Of a stretch of 64,000 nucleotides of DNA, positions 35,132 through 46,700 are shown one piece after another; position 1 is the stretch's first letter; each line of letters opens with the position of its first letter. Below the pieces are notes generated by a model. It was not told the DNA's origin, did no database searches, and worked only from the letters and a program-made list of their open reading frames with translations. A program made the position numbers and the translations under genes. Source of the DNA: Smallanthus sonchifolius (taxonomy: Eukaryota > Streptophyta > Magnoliopsida > Asterales > Asteraceae); assembly GCA_023525975.1 (NCBI GenBank), contig CM042032.1:36808001-36872000 (forward strand). The letters are read 5' to 3'.

Positions 35132-36407
35132 CGGGTTGCATGGGATAAAATTATAAAACCAAGAAGACTAGGTGGGTTGGGGGTGGCTGGCCTAAGAAAC
35201 ATGAACCTGGCCCTTCTTTCTAAATGGACTTGGAGGGCTCTAAACGAGCCTATTTGTCTCTGTGCGTCTTGTTTCCAAGCGATACATAAAGCTTCCTTTG
35301 ACTCGTTATCTCAATTAAATAAAAATCGGATCTCGGACATTTGGTCACATATTTCCTCCGGTGTTAAAGACTTAGAGGCTGAGGGGCTGTCATTGTCTCG
35401 GATTCTCAGAAAAAAAATCGGGCGAAACTCTAAAGCTTCATTCTGGAATTTTGCTTGGTTCGGGTACAAATCATTCAGGGAGCTCTTCTCGAGCCTATAT
35501 GATCTGGAGAGGCGCAAAACCTGCTCGATTTCAGATAGGGTGCAATGGTTGGGAGATATAATTACTTTCCTGTGGAACTGGTCTAATGGAAGAAGGGCTG
35601 ACGGTATGGGGCAAGAAATAGCAGACCTTGAAGAGATGATTAAGGCATATAACTTCCTTGATGGGCCGGATAAGTGGTTATGGGAGGGTTCTGGTTCGGG
35701 TTCACTACGGGGTCGTGCAGGGTATGGATTGAAGACCTCACTAGCCCTACTATATGTCAAGTGTTGGTTTGGATTAATTGGGTCCCGTTAAAGGTCCGAT
35801 GCTTCGTGTGGCGACTGCTCCAATACCGTATCCCGGTAGCGGCTGCATTGATTAGCAGAGGGGTGCCCATCCCTTCCTCTTCTTGTTCATTGTGTTCGCC
35901 GGAAGTAGAGGATGAAGATCACCTGTTTATTCGATGCCCTGTTGCTCAGGAAACGCGGAAAAGGATTTCAAGCTGGATCGCTTTTGACCTGTCACATATG
36001 GGCTCGTTAAAGGACTTGGCAGACTGCATTCATGGTTCACGAGGTCCAGGTCGGATAAAAAAAACTAAAATTATTATTGGCCATTATACGTTTTGGATTA
36101 TTTGGATCACAAGGAAAAGGTGGAAATTCTCAATTTTTCGAAAACTAGTGGATAGCATGGTGAAAGAAATCAAAATAACATCATTCAAATGGGCAGAAAA
36201 TAGAGGGAGGCATGCGTCTATAAATTGGTTGCTTAGGTCTCAATGCCCAACTTCGAGTTTTGTTTAATTAATTTGGTATTTTGGTGGTCTACTGTCTTTA
36301 ATTTGGGTTTTTTCTGTTGCTTGTTACTGTTCGGTTTGTACTTGATGTTTTTGCTAATTCCCCGCTAGCTCTTATATGAGTATTCTCATTGTTGTCGTTA
36401 AAAAAAA
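35132..36407 (+). mobile_element. 5'-truncated L1-type LINE, plus strand
   Basis: Carries the 3' end of a LINE ORF2. It opens in coding sequence (RVAWDKIIKPRRLGGLGVAG, then LRNMNLALLSKWTWR), the region just after reverse transcriptase, and runs to a zinc-finger reverse-transcriptase C-terminal domain (WVPLKVRCFVWRLLQYRIP; CSLCSPEVEDEDHLFIRCPV) in the frame 35674-36267. A frameshift lies near 35740. An A-run (36399-36407) ends it. Flanking ATATGCTTTTAAC (35119-35131) and ATATGATTTTTAAC (36407-36420) are a near-perfect target duplication. 5' truncation is usual for LINEs; the copy cannot move. Confidence 0.85.
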
Positions 36408-36579
36408 TATGATTTTTAACTCTTTGTAACAAAGGAACAATGTTTTTTTGTCTCTAGCGCTGACATTCCATAATTATTATATATAATTACCTATGAAAAC
36501 AATATATGTTCTTTGTCTCTGTAAAATGCAAATTGTATATTTATAGCCAAAAACTCGAGAATTAAAAAAAAATAAAAAA

Positions 36580-36967
36580 GTAAATTGTCATTTTTTTGTC
36601 ACTGTAGTTTGGTCACTTTTACCACTTTTATTCAAAATGTTTATTTTTCTCCTACGTATATCATCGTGATTTCCAAAACTTGACATTTTCATCCAATTGT
36701 TTAACCCTATCTATTTTTAACGTTAAATGAGGGGTATTTGTGTCTTTTTTAACGTTAAATAAGGGGATTAATTAAGGGTTTAAAAATAAATACAAAATAC
36801 AAATATATAAAAAGACAGAAATGCCCCTCATTTAACTTTTCAAAATGGACGAGGCTAACAAATTGGATAAAAATGACAAGTTTTAGAAAGTACGAGAACG
36901 TGCAGGAGAAAAATAAACATTTTGAATGAAAGTGACAAAAGCACATGGACGAAAATAACAATTTACC
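36580..36967. mobile_element. Foldback/Mutator-like MITE with about 150-bp inverted arms
   Basis: Left arm 36580-36745 and right arm 36815-36967 are inverted copies: GTAAATTGTCATTTTTTTGTC against, read inward from the right, GTAAATTGTTATTTTCGTCC; both continue through TTCAAAATGTTTATTTTTCTCC. The loop contains AACGTTAAAT words. I recall this end type as common in Asteraceae genomes. No clear 9-bp duplication was seen among the flanking A-runs. Confidence 0.7.
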
Positions 36968-37442
36968 CTTAAAAAAAGAACATTAAGAATTATCACGTAA
37001 CGTGACACACTCTGATTGGCCATTGCTTACTCTTCATCTTCCTCAAAAACTTGGCATTTTGTTAATATATATAATTATGTTAAGTAAACTGTCAAAAATA
37101 TTTATTCAAAATAAACAAAAAACATCTAAGATTATCATAAAAATAAATTATACCTTTTACTTGATTTACAAAAATTATTTATTAAAAGCATTTAATTTTG
37201 AACATAATGTAATTCTCTAATTATAATTATATGTTCCTTGGTTTCACTTTCTATATCCAAAAATAGCATCTATAGGTTAGAACTTGTAAATAACACCATC
37301 CAACTTATAGACAACATGGAAGTTCCTTCTTTTAGAATTTTCGATCAACATCAAATTTCCAACTTACCATTTATAGCATTATTCCATCACACGATTCACG
37401 TTCTCAAAGATATGTGAATGGCAACCATCGAAGATCACGACG
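36968..37442. other. AT-rich stretch upstream of the short ORF
   Basis: No gene. AT-rich sequence with an ATTTATAG word at about 37371, some 70 bases before the ATG at 37443, which could serve as a weak TATA element for it. Confidence 0.35.
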
Positions 37443-37907
37443 ATGAAATTGAGTAAGTACATGGGGGTGCCGAGACGTTTACTCAGACGGGCAAGACAAG
37501 TATACGTGGAAAGAATTGTTGTTCTTGATGATAAAGTTGGCCCGATCACTAGCATGAGCGGTTTCCCACCACCGGCTCCACCACCACACAAATTTGGCTC
37601 AAGTTATTGGACTATTATTCATAGTACTTGTAATCCTAAAGAGCCGGAGGCTAAGGTTGATGATGATGTTGTTCTACTCAGAACAATGTCTGAGAGGATT
37701 ACGACTAGTACAAGCAAAGAGTTTGATGTTTCGGTGTTAGATGAGGTTAGGCATTGTTATAGCTCATTGGGGTTGGGACGGGTTGCTACTATTGATGAGG
37801 ACAAGTGGTACGAATTTGATGAAGAAATAAACGTAAGAATCGATTGGTACATTTCGAAAAGCCGAAGGCAAGCGATTGGCCGGAGGGGTATTGGTGGGTA
37901 TTATTAG
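37443..37907 (+). CDS. Hypothetical 154-residue protein, unrecognised
   Basis: Single-exon frame MKLSKYMGVPRRLLRRARQV to SRRQAIGRRGIGGYY with a TAG stop. The N-terminus is strongly basic and could form an amphipathic helix; a proline-rich stretch (GFPPPAPPPHKFG) follows at about residues 40-52; the C-terminal third is acidic then basic (DEDKWYEFDEEINVRIDW, then SKSRRQAIGRR). No transmembrane segment or known catalytic motif is visible. It does not belong to any of the transposons around it and its amino-acid composition is unlike random frames here, so it may be a small host gene or a recently copied one. I do not recognise the family and infer no function. Confidence 0.5.
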   Translation: MKLSKYMGVPRRLLRRARQVYVERIVVLDDKVGPITSMSGFPPPAPPPHKFGSSYWTIIHSTCNPKEPEAKVDDDVVLLRTMSERITTSTSKEFDVSVLDEVRHCYSSLGLGRVATIDEDKWYEFDEEINVRIDWYISKSRRQAIGRRGIGGYY

Positions 37908-38426
37908 ATGTCAACAACATGTGTTTGTTTTTCATGGTTCTTTTGATCTGTTATCAATTCTCAAATGGATTATCTATATTCATCATCATATAGTCTTTAG
38001 TAGTTGAGTTTGTTATAGATAGCGTCTACTCAATCATTTTCGGGGTTCAAGGTGAATTAGCAACCTGGGGCCCTTTTTCAAATGGCATCACTATAAACAG
38101 TGACGGATCTAAGATTTTTTGTGACTGAAGGGAAAAAAATGGGTTCATTAATGTAGGATTAGACTATGTATATAAAAAACAAAATTAGGCTTAAAATATT
38201 TTTATTAAAGTAGGATCGGATATTTCTAGGCCCAAAACAAAAGCCCTAGATTCACTTATATATACAATTTCATCTTTTAAATAAAACTTGGAGGTAGGTC
38301 TGGTTCGATTCGTCCGCCACCCGCTGTCGACCCTCCAGACCACACTAATCGCTTGTCATGGAGAGGGCTAGAAACTTGATCAAGAATTTCCATCTTTCCG
38401 ATATGGACCTTTGTCCAGACCCTTTC
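37908..38426. other. Non-genic stretch before the second hAT
   Basis: No gene. A fragment CAGTGACGGATCTAAGATTT at 38098 resembles a hAT or Mutator-like transposon end, without a partner that I could find. Confidence 0.35.
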
Positions 38427-38735
38427 CCCTCTACTAGAGGTGTACAAACCGGGTTCAAAAGCCAAACCGGTTCGGGTTCAAACCCGGATCAGGTTTTACG
38501 AAGACCGGGTTGGAGTCCAAACCGGACCGGATCACAAACCGGTTTATCTACCCCTCGAACCCTACCCGATGGAATTGGTTCGGACTGGGTCGGGACCGGG
38601 TCGTCTGCCCAAACCGGTTCGGGCTGGGTCAGGTAAACTCGGTTTTTTTTAAATAGCCGTTAAGTTTTAAAAAAAAATAGTTGTTTGGGATTGTTTTTGA
38701 CCTTTTTTTTTGGTTTTTTGGACCCAATAACTTAG

Positions 38736-38743
38736 TATAAATA
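38736..38743 (+). promoter_or_regulatory. TATA box, left half of the second hAT
   Basis: TATAAATA, preceded by TTTTGGACCCAATAAC and followed by GGGTTGAACCACACAAG; the right half has TATAAATA (minus strand, 42611-42618) with matching flanks, supporting an inverted duplication of the promoter region. Confidence 0.6.
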
Positions 38744-38820
38744 CTTGTTGGTTGTGTGGGTTGAACCACACAAGTTTCTACTCTCATTTGCTACTTGTTT
38801 GATAAAAAACGATCTCGAAA

Positions 38821-39060
38821 ATGGTCGAAAATGTTGGTCCCTCTTCAACGGTTGTAAGAGTTATTCAAACCACAAGAAAGCCAAGTGTTTGACAATATTT
38901 TGAATTGTGTGAGATGTCAAGATGACCGAACAAGGCTCGTTGCAAGCTGTGCGGATCGTTTTTTAGTAAATAGTCAAACACAACTTTGAGCTAACACTTC
39001 AAAAAGTATTGCAAGTTGTATGACGAGACGAAGATTCCAAAACCGAACAACTCGGGTAAT
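38821..39060 (+). pseudogene. Second N-terminal BED-finger copy of the hAT transposase
   Basis: ATG at 38821, MVENVGPSSTVVRVIQTTRK, a TGA stop after KPSV, then QYFELCEMSR, another stop, and KARCKLCGSFFSK, the first cysteine pair of a BED zinc finger, then HFKKYCKLYDE with the H-C pair. It corresponds to the start of the main transposase on the other strand (VVRIIPTTRNLNV, AWCKLCGHFFGKD) but is diverged. The frame is lost after about 39060. Confidence 0.7.
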
Positions 39061-39187
39061 TAGTAATGTGTTATGTAAGTTGGTCTTGGTGATGTATTTC
39101 AATCAAATGTATTATGTGTTTTTTTTCTTATAATGTGTTAAATAATACCTAACAAAACAAAATGTACTTACTTTTCATCAACTTAAT

Positions 39188-40231
39188 TTTTTTTTATAAC
39201 AGCAGGCAATATATTACTACCACACACCTAGCAAGAAACTAGATGGGGGGAAGAAAACAATTACAAAGACATAAGGAGATTTTTAACCCAATTCACCCAG
39301 GAAATGTTTAACTTACTGAACCTATTTGCAAACTATAAGAAAGAAAAATTTTGAACATCATCAGAAATGAAAGCTTTCTTCTTGATGATGGAATTGAACA
39401 CCGATCATTCCTGAATCTCCAGAGCACCCACCAAGTTGACATAACAATCCCTTGTTTAAACTTAGATGTTGAAAATCAATGTAGTAGATAATAGAAGTTG
39501 GAGAAAAATCTGAATATGACAGAATTTCAAGCCACTTCCAAGTCAAATTCCACGTTGAGGATGCCATCGGACAAGAGCCTAGAACATGGGGCACGTCTTC
39601 CGAAGCCAACTCACAGATCGGGCAAAGCAAAGAGGGGAGATCCAAATATTTTTTAACCAAGTTTTTTCTAGTGGGAAGCCGGTTTAGGATAACACGCTAG
39701 GCATGGATATTCACTTTCCTCGGAACTGGTCGATTCCAAGAAGTTTTCTTCGAGCCAACTGGAAGAAAACAAGTATCAATTCCCCTTCGAACATGCTTAA
39801 ACGAGAAAAAATCCACATCACTAGAAAGAGACCAAACCCATGAATCCGGAGAAGAGGAGAGATCCACAGAAGACAAAAGTGCTATAAGGGAGGAAAGTTG
39901 AGAGGATTCCTCTCCACCTCGAATCTCTCTACGCCATGAGCCAAGAAGAGAGTGATTTTGAAATCTATCCCAAACCAAACAGTCTTTGTCCATTTCAAGT
40001 CTAAAAAGACGAGGGAAGCCGAGAGTAAAGAGGAACCTCCAATCCACACATCCTTCCAGAAAGCAGTAGTGGAACCAGAACCAACATGTTTCTTTAAAGA
40101 CTCATAGGGAATTATACCTTTGTCATGAAGAGGAGAGAATGATTTAGTGATGTTATATCACACACCAGAACCATTTAAGGGCCGAATAGGACCAAACAAA
40201 CCCACATTTTGACCACAAATAAAATTGATCA
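39188..40231 (-). mobile_element. 5'-truncated L1-type LINE, minus strand
   Basis: Coding remnants read MDWRFLFTLGFPRLFRLEMD to SWNRPVPRKVNIHA (40047-39697), a TAG in place of tryptophan, RVILNRLPTRKNLVKKYLDL, and then the zinc-binding reverse-transcriptase domain CPICELASEDVPHVLGSCP (39660-39361). The minus strand ends in an A-run (39188-39196). Flanks ACTTTTCATCAACTTAATTT and ACTTTTCATTAACTTAATTT (about 39170 and 40228) differ by one base and form the target duplication. It is younger than the hAT that it interrupts. Confidence 0.87.
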
Positions 40232-40563
40232 CTTTTCATTAACTTAATTTAAAAATTACAAAACATAGAACTAAAAGTTTAAAAATTACAAAACATACAA
40301 CTAAAAGTTTAAAAATTACAAATTATAAAAGTCTACTAGTCGATACTCGAAATACATTAAAAATAAAACATTAATTGAAATACGTCAATTCGAACACAAC
40401 TTTGAGTTTTCATTCTTGGGCCTTGGCAATGTTTTTATTCTTCAACTGATCCCGAACTCCCTCGCAGGCTCTCATCGCCGATTGCTTCAATCAATCCTCC
40501 TTCCACCTCGTCCTCGTATATCTCACTCTCGACTAAGTTTTCACCTTCAAGTGAAGATATATG

Positions 40564-42512
40564 TTATATCCGTTCCGCCGCGTCCAAGTAATCCTTTAGG
40601 CAAAGACACGTTTCCATCGATTGCGGAGTGAGTCTTGTTCTTAGTAAAGAAATAACCCTATCACTAACAGAAAAAACAGATTCCGAAGCTACTCTAGAAG
40701 CTTGAACGGTTAGTAGATCACGGGTCATAGCGGATAGGACGGGAAATTGGTCTTCCTTCCCTTTCCACCAAGCCAAGATATCAAAGGTCTCAAAATCATG
40801 AGCATTCATACCGGTTAAAAAATCCGAACCGATATATCTCCCCAATTCGCTACTTGGAGTATTACCCCGTTGGCGTTTACTATTTTCATTCACTATAGTA
40901 TTAAATAAGTTTAACATTGAACTCCGAGTACTACTTGCACTTGTTAGAGCGTTTTTAAACGATTCGTGTATGTTAGATGTTGTACCATATTTTTCAACAC
41001 AAACATTAAACAATTTTGACAAATTTTATTAAAACTACCTTTTGCTTTATCTGGATAAAATACGTATTCTTCGTATAAATCCAAACCGAAAATTATTTTT
41101 TCAAGTAAAGTTTCAACACCTGAAACATTTAGGCACGGGTTTAAGGTGACGGCACAAGTAATAATCGGAGGCATTTCTTTAAAATATTTTTTAAATTTGT
41201 CTTTCATTGGCGGTATCCTGATGGCAAATACGTCGCCTCGCATGGAATATTTGTTTAATTTTTCAACCATTAAAAAGATTTGGTTTAGAACCAAAGGACT
41301 CGTGGGATAGTAAACTCCTGATAAAAAGGTTGTAGCGGTTTTAAAAACATGGAGCATATCGGCTACACTTTCAATGATACCCCAACCCAATGACGGAAAT
41401 CATGTTACTTTATTTTGCCTTGAAGTTGGTCATGAAACATTTGCAAACTTCGTTTTTGTTGAATAGCTTTTTCGAACATGTTACACGTTGAATTCCAACG
41501 TGTTGAAACGTCCCAATTTGGACCTAAACATTCGGTTTCCCCGTCTTTACAAAATTTTATATATCGATGATATCTTTTTTTACTTGTACTAAAAATGTCA
41601 CGCAACATTTGTTTAAATTGATTTTTAACATCGTCAATGTGTTTAAGACCATCTTGCACGGCTAAATTAATAATGTGTGCAACACATCAGCTATGAAAAA
41701 AAACACCTTCACAAATCGGGTTATATTTTAAAATAAGTTGGTTTACTGCGACTAGATTATTCGAGGCGTTATCAAACGATATAGAAAAAACTTTTTTTTT
41801 CTAATTTAACAGTTCTTATAACTTTGTCCAAAATACAAAATAAATTGTCGCCGGAGTGGGGGTATCCAAACTTTTCGAACGCAATAGTACATTTCATCAT
41901 TTGCCAACTTTCCGGATTTACCTAATGAGCGATAACGCAGAGGTAAGAATCCGGAAAGTTGTGGGGAGCCGACCAAACATCACAAGTTAAATTAATACCG
42001 GTTTTTAAACTTTCAAATTCATTTACTAATTCTAGTTTAGCTTTTTTTCACATATTTATACAATCTCGTCTAAGAGTAGCACGACCTACGTGAGTATAAC
42101 GAGGTTGGAGCGTTTGTTGAATAAGCCGAGTCAAACGCTCGTTGTCAAAGTGTTTGAAAGGCAAACTCTCTTGAATCACAAAATGCGTCATCCTCTCCCG
42201 AATCGCATCAACATTATATGCAAAAATATTACTGTCGTTCGTCATACTTGCTTGACCTTGCGAAGCTTGAGCCTTCAACACCGAACAATAGTTTTTTTCA
42301 ATGTGATTCTTCAAAGTCGTGTTTGTATCTTTTCCAAAAAAATGCCCGCATAACTTGCACCAAGCCTTAGTAACATCGTTCGGCATTTTGTATAAATCGA
42401 AATGTTGTCAAACATTGAGGTTCCTAGTAGTAGGAATGATCCGCACAACCGAGGGAGTACTATCTGTAGAAGCACCAACATTAACATTAGATTGTGCACT
42501 TTCGTTAGCCAT
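40564..42512 (-). pseudogene. hAT transposase (BED finger, RICESLEEPER-like)
   Basis: Starts MANESAQSNVNVGASTDSTP (ATG at 42512), with a TGA after NLNV, then the BED finger AWCKLCGHFFGKDTNTTLKN, HIEKNYC (42386-42300). Later pieces: LGPNWDVSTRWNSTCNMFEK (41659-41405), MGWGIIESVADMLHVFKTAT and PPMKDKFKKYFKEMPPIITC (41390-41040), and the C-terminal dimerisation domain DILAWWKGKEDQFPVLSAMT, then ASRVASESVFSVSDRVISLL (40850-40610). At least one stop and several frame changes break it. In intact relatives the protein cuts and rejoins DNA at the element ends. Confidence 0.85.
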
Positions 42513-42947
42513 TTTGAGAGTTTTGAGTTTGAGCGTTTTTTAGAAATAAGTGCGTTTTTGAGAAATAAGAGAGGAGAGAATGATGTGGTTGAACCAATAC
42601 AACCTACACCTATTTATACAAAGTTTGGGGGGTCCAAAATGCAAAAAATGGCTATAAACCCGTTGTAACGACGATAAGCCCGTTACCCAACGGTCGAAAC
42701 CTGTTTGAAAACCGGGTCGAGTCTGGAATCGGTTTGAGAGGCAACCCGGACCAGGTCAGGTTATGAACCGGCTTCCAAAATATTTTTTGGAACATTGTTT
42801 TACACCTACGAGTCTGATCGGGTTTTGGACCGGGTCGTGTGAACCCGGTCGGGTTAGAACCCGGTTTACCGGGTCGGGTCCGGTTTAACTGTACACCACT
42901 ACCCTCTACTGTTTGTCTACTCCCAACTTGTTTCGAGTCGTCCCAAG

Positions 42948-43508
42948 TAAAGGTGCACAAATCGGGTATTCTCAAGAACCAGTTTCGGGAATGATCGGTT
43001 CCAAAACCCCGAGTATTCTCAAGAACCGGTTCCGGGTCCGGTTCTTCGATGAAAAACCATACCCTATGTACCCGGTTTCGGATTATCAAGAACCGGTTCC
43101 AGTTCTTACCGGTTCCGGGTATTTAAGGCGGGTAAAAACCTATTTCCGAGTATTCGAAAAACTTAGTTAAACATATAAATACATTAATTAAACATGTAAA
43201 TAACTAATTTTAAAAGTCCAATAACATTAAAACTTAAAATGTTACAAAATAGATAAATGTTTAAAACATAAAGTCATAAAACATAAATAAATTATATAAA
43301 AAAAACTAGATTGTTTCCAGAACCAGGTATGGTTTTAGGGTTTTGAGTTAGAGGTGCACATTTCGGGTATTCTCAAGAACTGGTTCCGGTTCTGGGTCCG
43401 GTTCTTGATCAGAAAACCATAACCTATGTACCCGGTTCCAGGTATTCAAGAACCCGTTTCGGTTCCGGATACTTAGACGGTTCTGGTTCCCGTTTTTTTA
43501 CACCTCTG
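42948..43508. mobile_element. hAT-type MITE with an internal direct duplication
   Basis: Ends TAAAGGTGCACAAATCGGG and, read inward from the right, CAGAGGTGTAAAAAAACGGG. Flanks GTCCCAAG and GTCCCACA match at six of eight positions. Inside, a block of about 150 bases with CGGGTATTCTCAAGAAC occurs twice in direct orientation (from about 42961 and 43364). No coding. Confidence 0.6.
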
Positions 43509-44880
43509 GTCCCACAAGTCCCAACCACTCACACCTCCGGCCCAGCTTTGGTTCGTTGAAGCCCAACAGCTGATTCGTCCCACTTTTCCTTCCTAGCCAC
43601 GGTTTTGTTTTAATCAGCCCAAGAGAAATTTTAAACTAATTATTTTATTAAAATTTATACACAAAACAAATAAATCTAAGTTAATTAACAATTATTAAAA
43701 TAAATAATTTTCATTTTAATTAACTTACTGAAAGTCTGAAACTATGTATACATTGGTATATTATGTAGTATGTATATAAACCAATGTTTTTAGACCGGTT
43801 TATCAGTTCATAAAACTGGATGAAGTAATAATAATTTAAAATTTTATATATACATAGGATGGTTTATGAGAAAACTAAATGTTATTCGAAAACAAAATCT
43901 AAACCTATGATCTATTAGACAACTAGGTTAGAATCACGTGTATTACACGAGTTGAATAAATATAATATTATATATGAAGTAATAAAAAAAATATTTTTTA
44001 AAAACTCTGTTTTGCACAGGTTGAATAAACCCGTGGAATACAATATAATCTGTTAACACGTACACTCGTTAAAATATGTCAGGAGATTTATTAATATAAA
44101 GATTATTATTTTCTTTAAAAATATATTATTATTATTATTATTAAAAGATATAGGTGTATTAAATAAAAAAGAGACGGGAAAAAATGATGTGAATGAATAT
44201 GGAGACGACACGTGACATGAAAAACTTTTATTTAATATATAGTATAGAAGTATAGATATAGATTAGTATTTTCTTTAAATATATATATTATTATTAAAAG
44301 CTGATACACATACGTATACGTAACACTATGAATTAGAAGATGATACACATATGTAACATTATGTTACATAATTTTTGAAAACCAAAAGCATACCTTCTTG
44401 TTATATATATGTAACACTTAGTTTTACGTATGTGTAACTAAAGTTACATGTATGTAGTACTATGATGTAGAGCATAACTAAAGTTATATGTCATGACCCC
44501 TTAACAATAAAGACCCAAAATTAGGATCCAAATTAGAATCATAAACAAAACGTACATATATGTAACTGATTAATATATTGCATTACCTTATCCCACCTAA
44601 AACACGAGGTATCCTTCATTCATGAAAATATGCACACCATTTTGTCACACTTAAAGATGGACTCATCATCTGAAACATCCACTAGGGGATCCATATCCAT
44701 AAGGAGCAAAAAAAGTGCGAATCTGGATCCACCATATTGAGACACCCCTAAACCATAGTTCGTCATTCCACTAGGGTTTCCCATCGCCGATTGAGAGAGA
44801 GAGAGCTGAAGGCAAAATTGGCAGCCTATGGTGTCGCGGGCCACTGTCTATAGCCACCATTTGTAACAATAAGATAAAGA
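43509..44880. other. AT-rich non-genic stretch
   Basis: No gene. A truncated relative of the 33931 MITE is at 43790-43870 (ATGTTTTTAGACCGG, then GATGAAGTAATAATAA). From about 44300 to 44570, words of the type TATGTAAC/GTTACATA occur repeatedly in both orientations. GA and AT microsatellite-like runs are present. Confidence 0.5.
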
Positions 44881-44888
44881 GGTAAGTA

Positions 44889-45071
44889 ATGGAGGTTATA
44901 CACAATGCCGTCGAACTTGTGTTTCCATGCGCGCAGTACCTTAACGCCACCACAACGTCGTCGAACTTGTGTTGTGATCCGATCAAGGAGGCGGTGGCCA
45001 CCGTTCTACAATGTTTGTGCAATATGTACGTGAATCCTTCGTTTTTATATAGATTTTCATCGACTTATTAA
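44889..45071 (+). pseudogene. Lipid-transfer-protein-like gene fragment
   Basis: The 60-codon frame contains ELVFPCAQYLNATTTSS, LCCDPIKEAVATVLQCLCNM and YVNPSFL, which follow the C...CC...CXC spacing of the eight-cysteine motif of non-specific lipid transfer proteins (protease inhibitor/seed storage/LTP family), small secreted proteins that bind lipids in a cavity held by four disulfides. Only the second to sixth cysteine region is present; no signal peptide and no C-terminal cysteines are visible. A GTACGT donor-like site interrupts at CNMY, so the tail may be non-coding. It is probably a captured or decayed gene fragment. Identification rests on the cysteine pattern and the DPIKEAV core. 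Confidence 0.5.
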
Positions 45072-45740
45072 AGAGGGAGATGGTGTTTATCGACTGACTT
45101 TCATCGTTTGGGAAGGAGATGATGTTCATCGACTGATTAAAGAGAGAGATAGAGAGAATATATGAAAGAATCGAGGATTGAGAGTGATTGGGTGAGAGAT
45201 ATTTAGGGCTATAAAATTGGAGAAAATTGGTATAGATTTTAATAAAAAAAAGTAATTTTCTAAACTAGTGAGGGGGATATTTACAAAATTACCCTTTAAA
45301 TATATGTAAAATAAAAACAATTCTAAATTATTTGATTGGTCAGAATTGTTTTCGCATAACTACCTAGTTTTCTCATGAACCCTCCCTATATATATACACT
45401 ATATAGGGGAAGGATATTCTATAAAGTTCAAAAACCTTACAAAGTGTAGGAAACCAGTGCTATGTGTACAAGAAAGATTCCAAGAAAAAAGGGCAAAAAT
45501 GTAAAAAGACAAAGCACATGTTACTCACATGACAAGAAACATGCACATGCAAGTCATATGTATACTCCTTCATTTTTTTTAAACGTTCATAACTTTTTTA
45601 TGCGTTATTATTATTATTTTTTAATTACACCATAATAACGAGCATTTTTTTTATTTTTAATATGAGTACAATATTGTTATATAATTTTTTTTAAAAAAAT
45701 ACATGTTAAGTGGGTTTTTTAATTAATGGTGTTTTTGAAC
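45072..45740. other. Non-genic stretch with transposon-end-like sequences
   Basis: No gene. ATGAACCCTCCCTATATATA (45375-45394) and CTATATAGGGGAAGGATATT (45400-45419) look like abutting ends of two different non-autonomous elements, as often seen for TATA-ended insertions in plants. Boundaries were not proven. Confidence 0.35.
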
Positions 45741-46700
45741 TAGGTTGTACAAACTCTATAAAAACATCATAAAAATCGTCGTACAAACACCATAAAAACG
45801 TCATGAATTAAAAGAAGTCATAAAAAACATTTAATTTATGGTTTATGATGTTTTTGAGGCTTGAAAACATCATAAAAAACACTCGAAAAAACGTCATAAA
45901 AAACACCATAAAATGATTTATGGTTTCGCTTAAAAACATCATAAAACACACTCGAAAAAACGTCATAAAAAGACATTATAAAAACACCATTTAATTTATG
46001 GTTTATGGTTTATATGACGCTCGAAAACATCATAAAAAATTTCATAAATTAAAAATACCATAAACATGTTATACAAACCCATTTTTTTTACAAACGTTTG
46101 AAAAAACACCATAAAAACTTCAAATACAAGCGCTCGATTTTTTTAATTTTTTTGCATTTTTTAGAAACGCTCGAAAAACGCCATAAAATGTCAAATACAA
46201 ACGCACGAAAAAAATACCGTAAAAACATCATAAACACGTCATACAAACCCATTTTTTACAAACCCTCGAAAAAACACCATGAAAACCTTAAATATAAACG
46301 CTCTATTGTTTTATTTTTTATATTTTTTACAAACACTCGAAAAAACACCATAAAATGTCAATACAAACGCACACCGTAAAGACGTCATACAAACCCATAT
46401 TTTTTACAAACGCTCGAAAAAACACCATAAAAACTTCAAATACAAACGCTTAATTGTTTTTTTCTTTTGCAAACACTCCAAAAAACATCATAAAAACACA
46501 TAATTTTTTACAAACACTCGAAAAAACACCATAAAATTGACTATTTAATTTGCAGAGTTCAAAAACACCATAAAATTGTCCGGTTCAAAGGACACCATAA
46601 AATTGCCCAGTTTAAAAACACCATAAAATCGCACAGTTCAAAAACACCATAAAAATACTCACTTTTATAAACACCAGTTTATGTTATTTTTTTAAATATA
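45741..46700. repeat. Array of ACACCATAAAA motifs
   Basis: More than twenty copies of AACACCATAAAA and its variant CATCATAAAAAC lie in about 950 bases, often next to CGCTCGAAAA or ACTCGAAAA. The spacing is irregular, so it is not a simple tandem satellite. A-rich frames across it (for example 46098-46379) are by-products. Confidence 0.8.

Larger units (their letters stand above)
38435..42901 (-). mobile_element. hAT transposon (BED type) with inverted duplicated 5' halves and a nested LINE
   Basis: Perfect 8-bp target duplication CCCTCTAC (38427-38434, 42902-42909). Inverted ends: TAGAGGTGTACAAACCGG on the left and TAGTGGTGTACAGTTAAACC read inward from the right, followed on both sides by CCGGGTC-rich sequence. 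The main transposase is on the minus strand (42512-40564). The left end carries a second promoter and BED-finger coding start pointing inward on the plus strand. A LINE (39188-40231) is inserted between them. Frameshifts and stops make it inactive. Confidence 0.88.
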
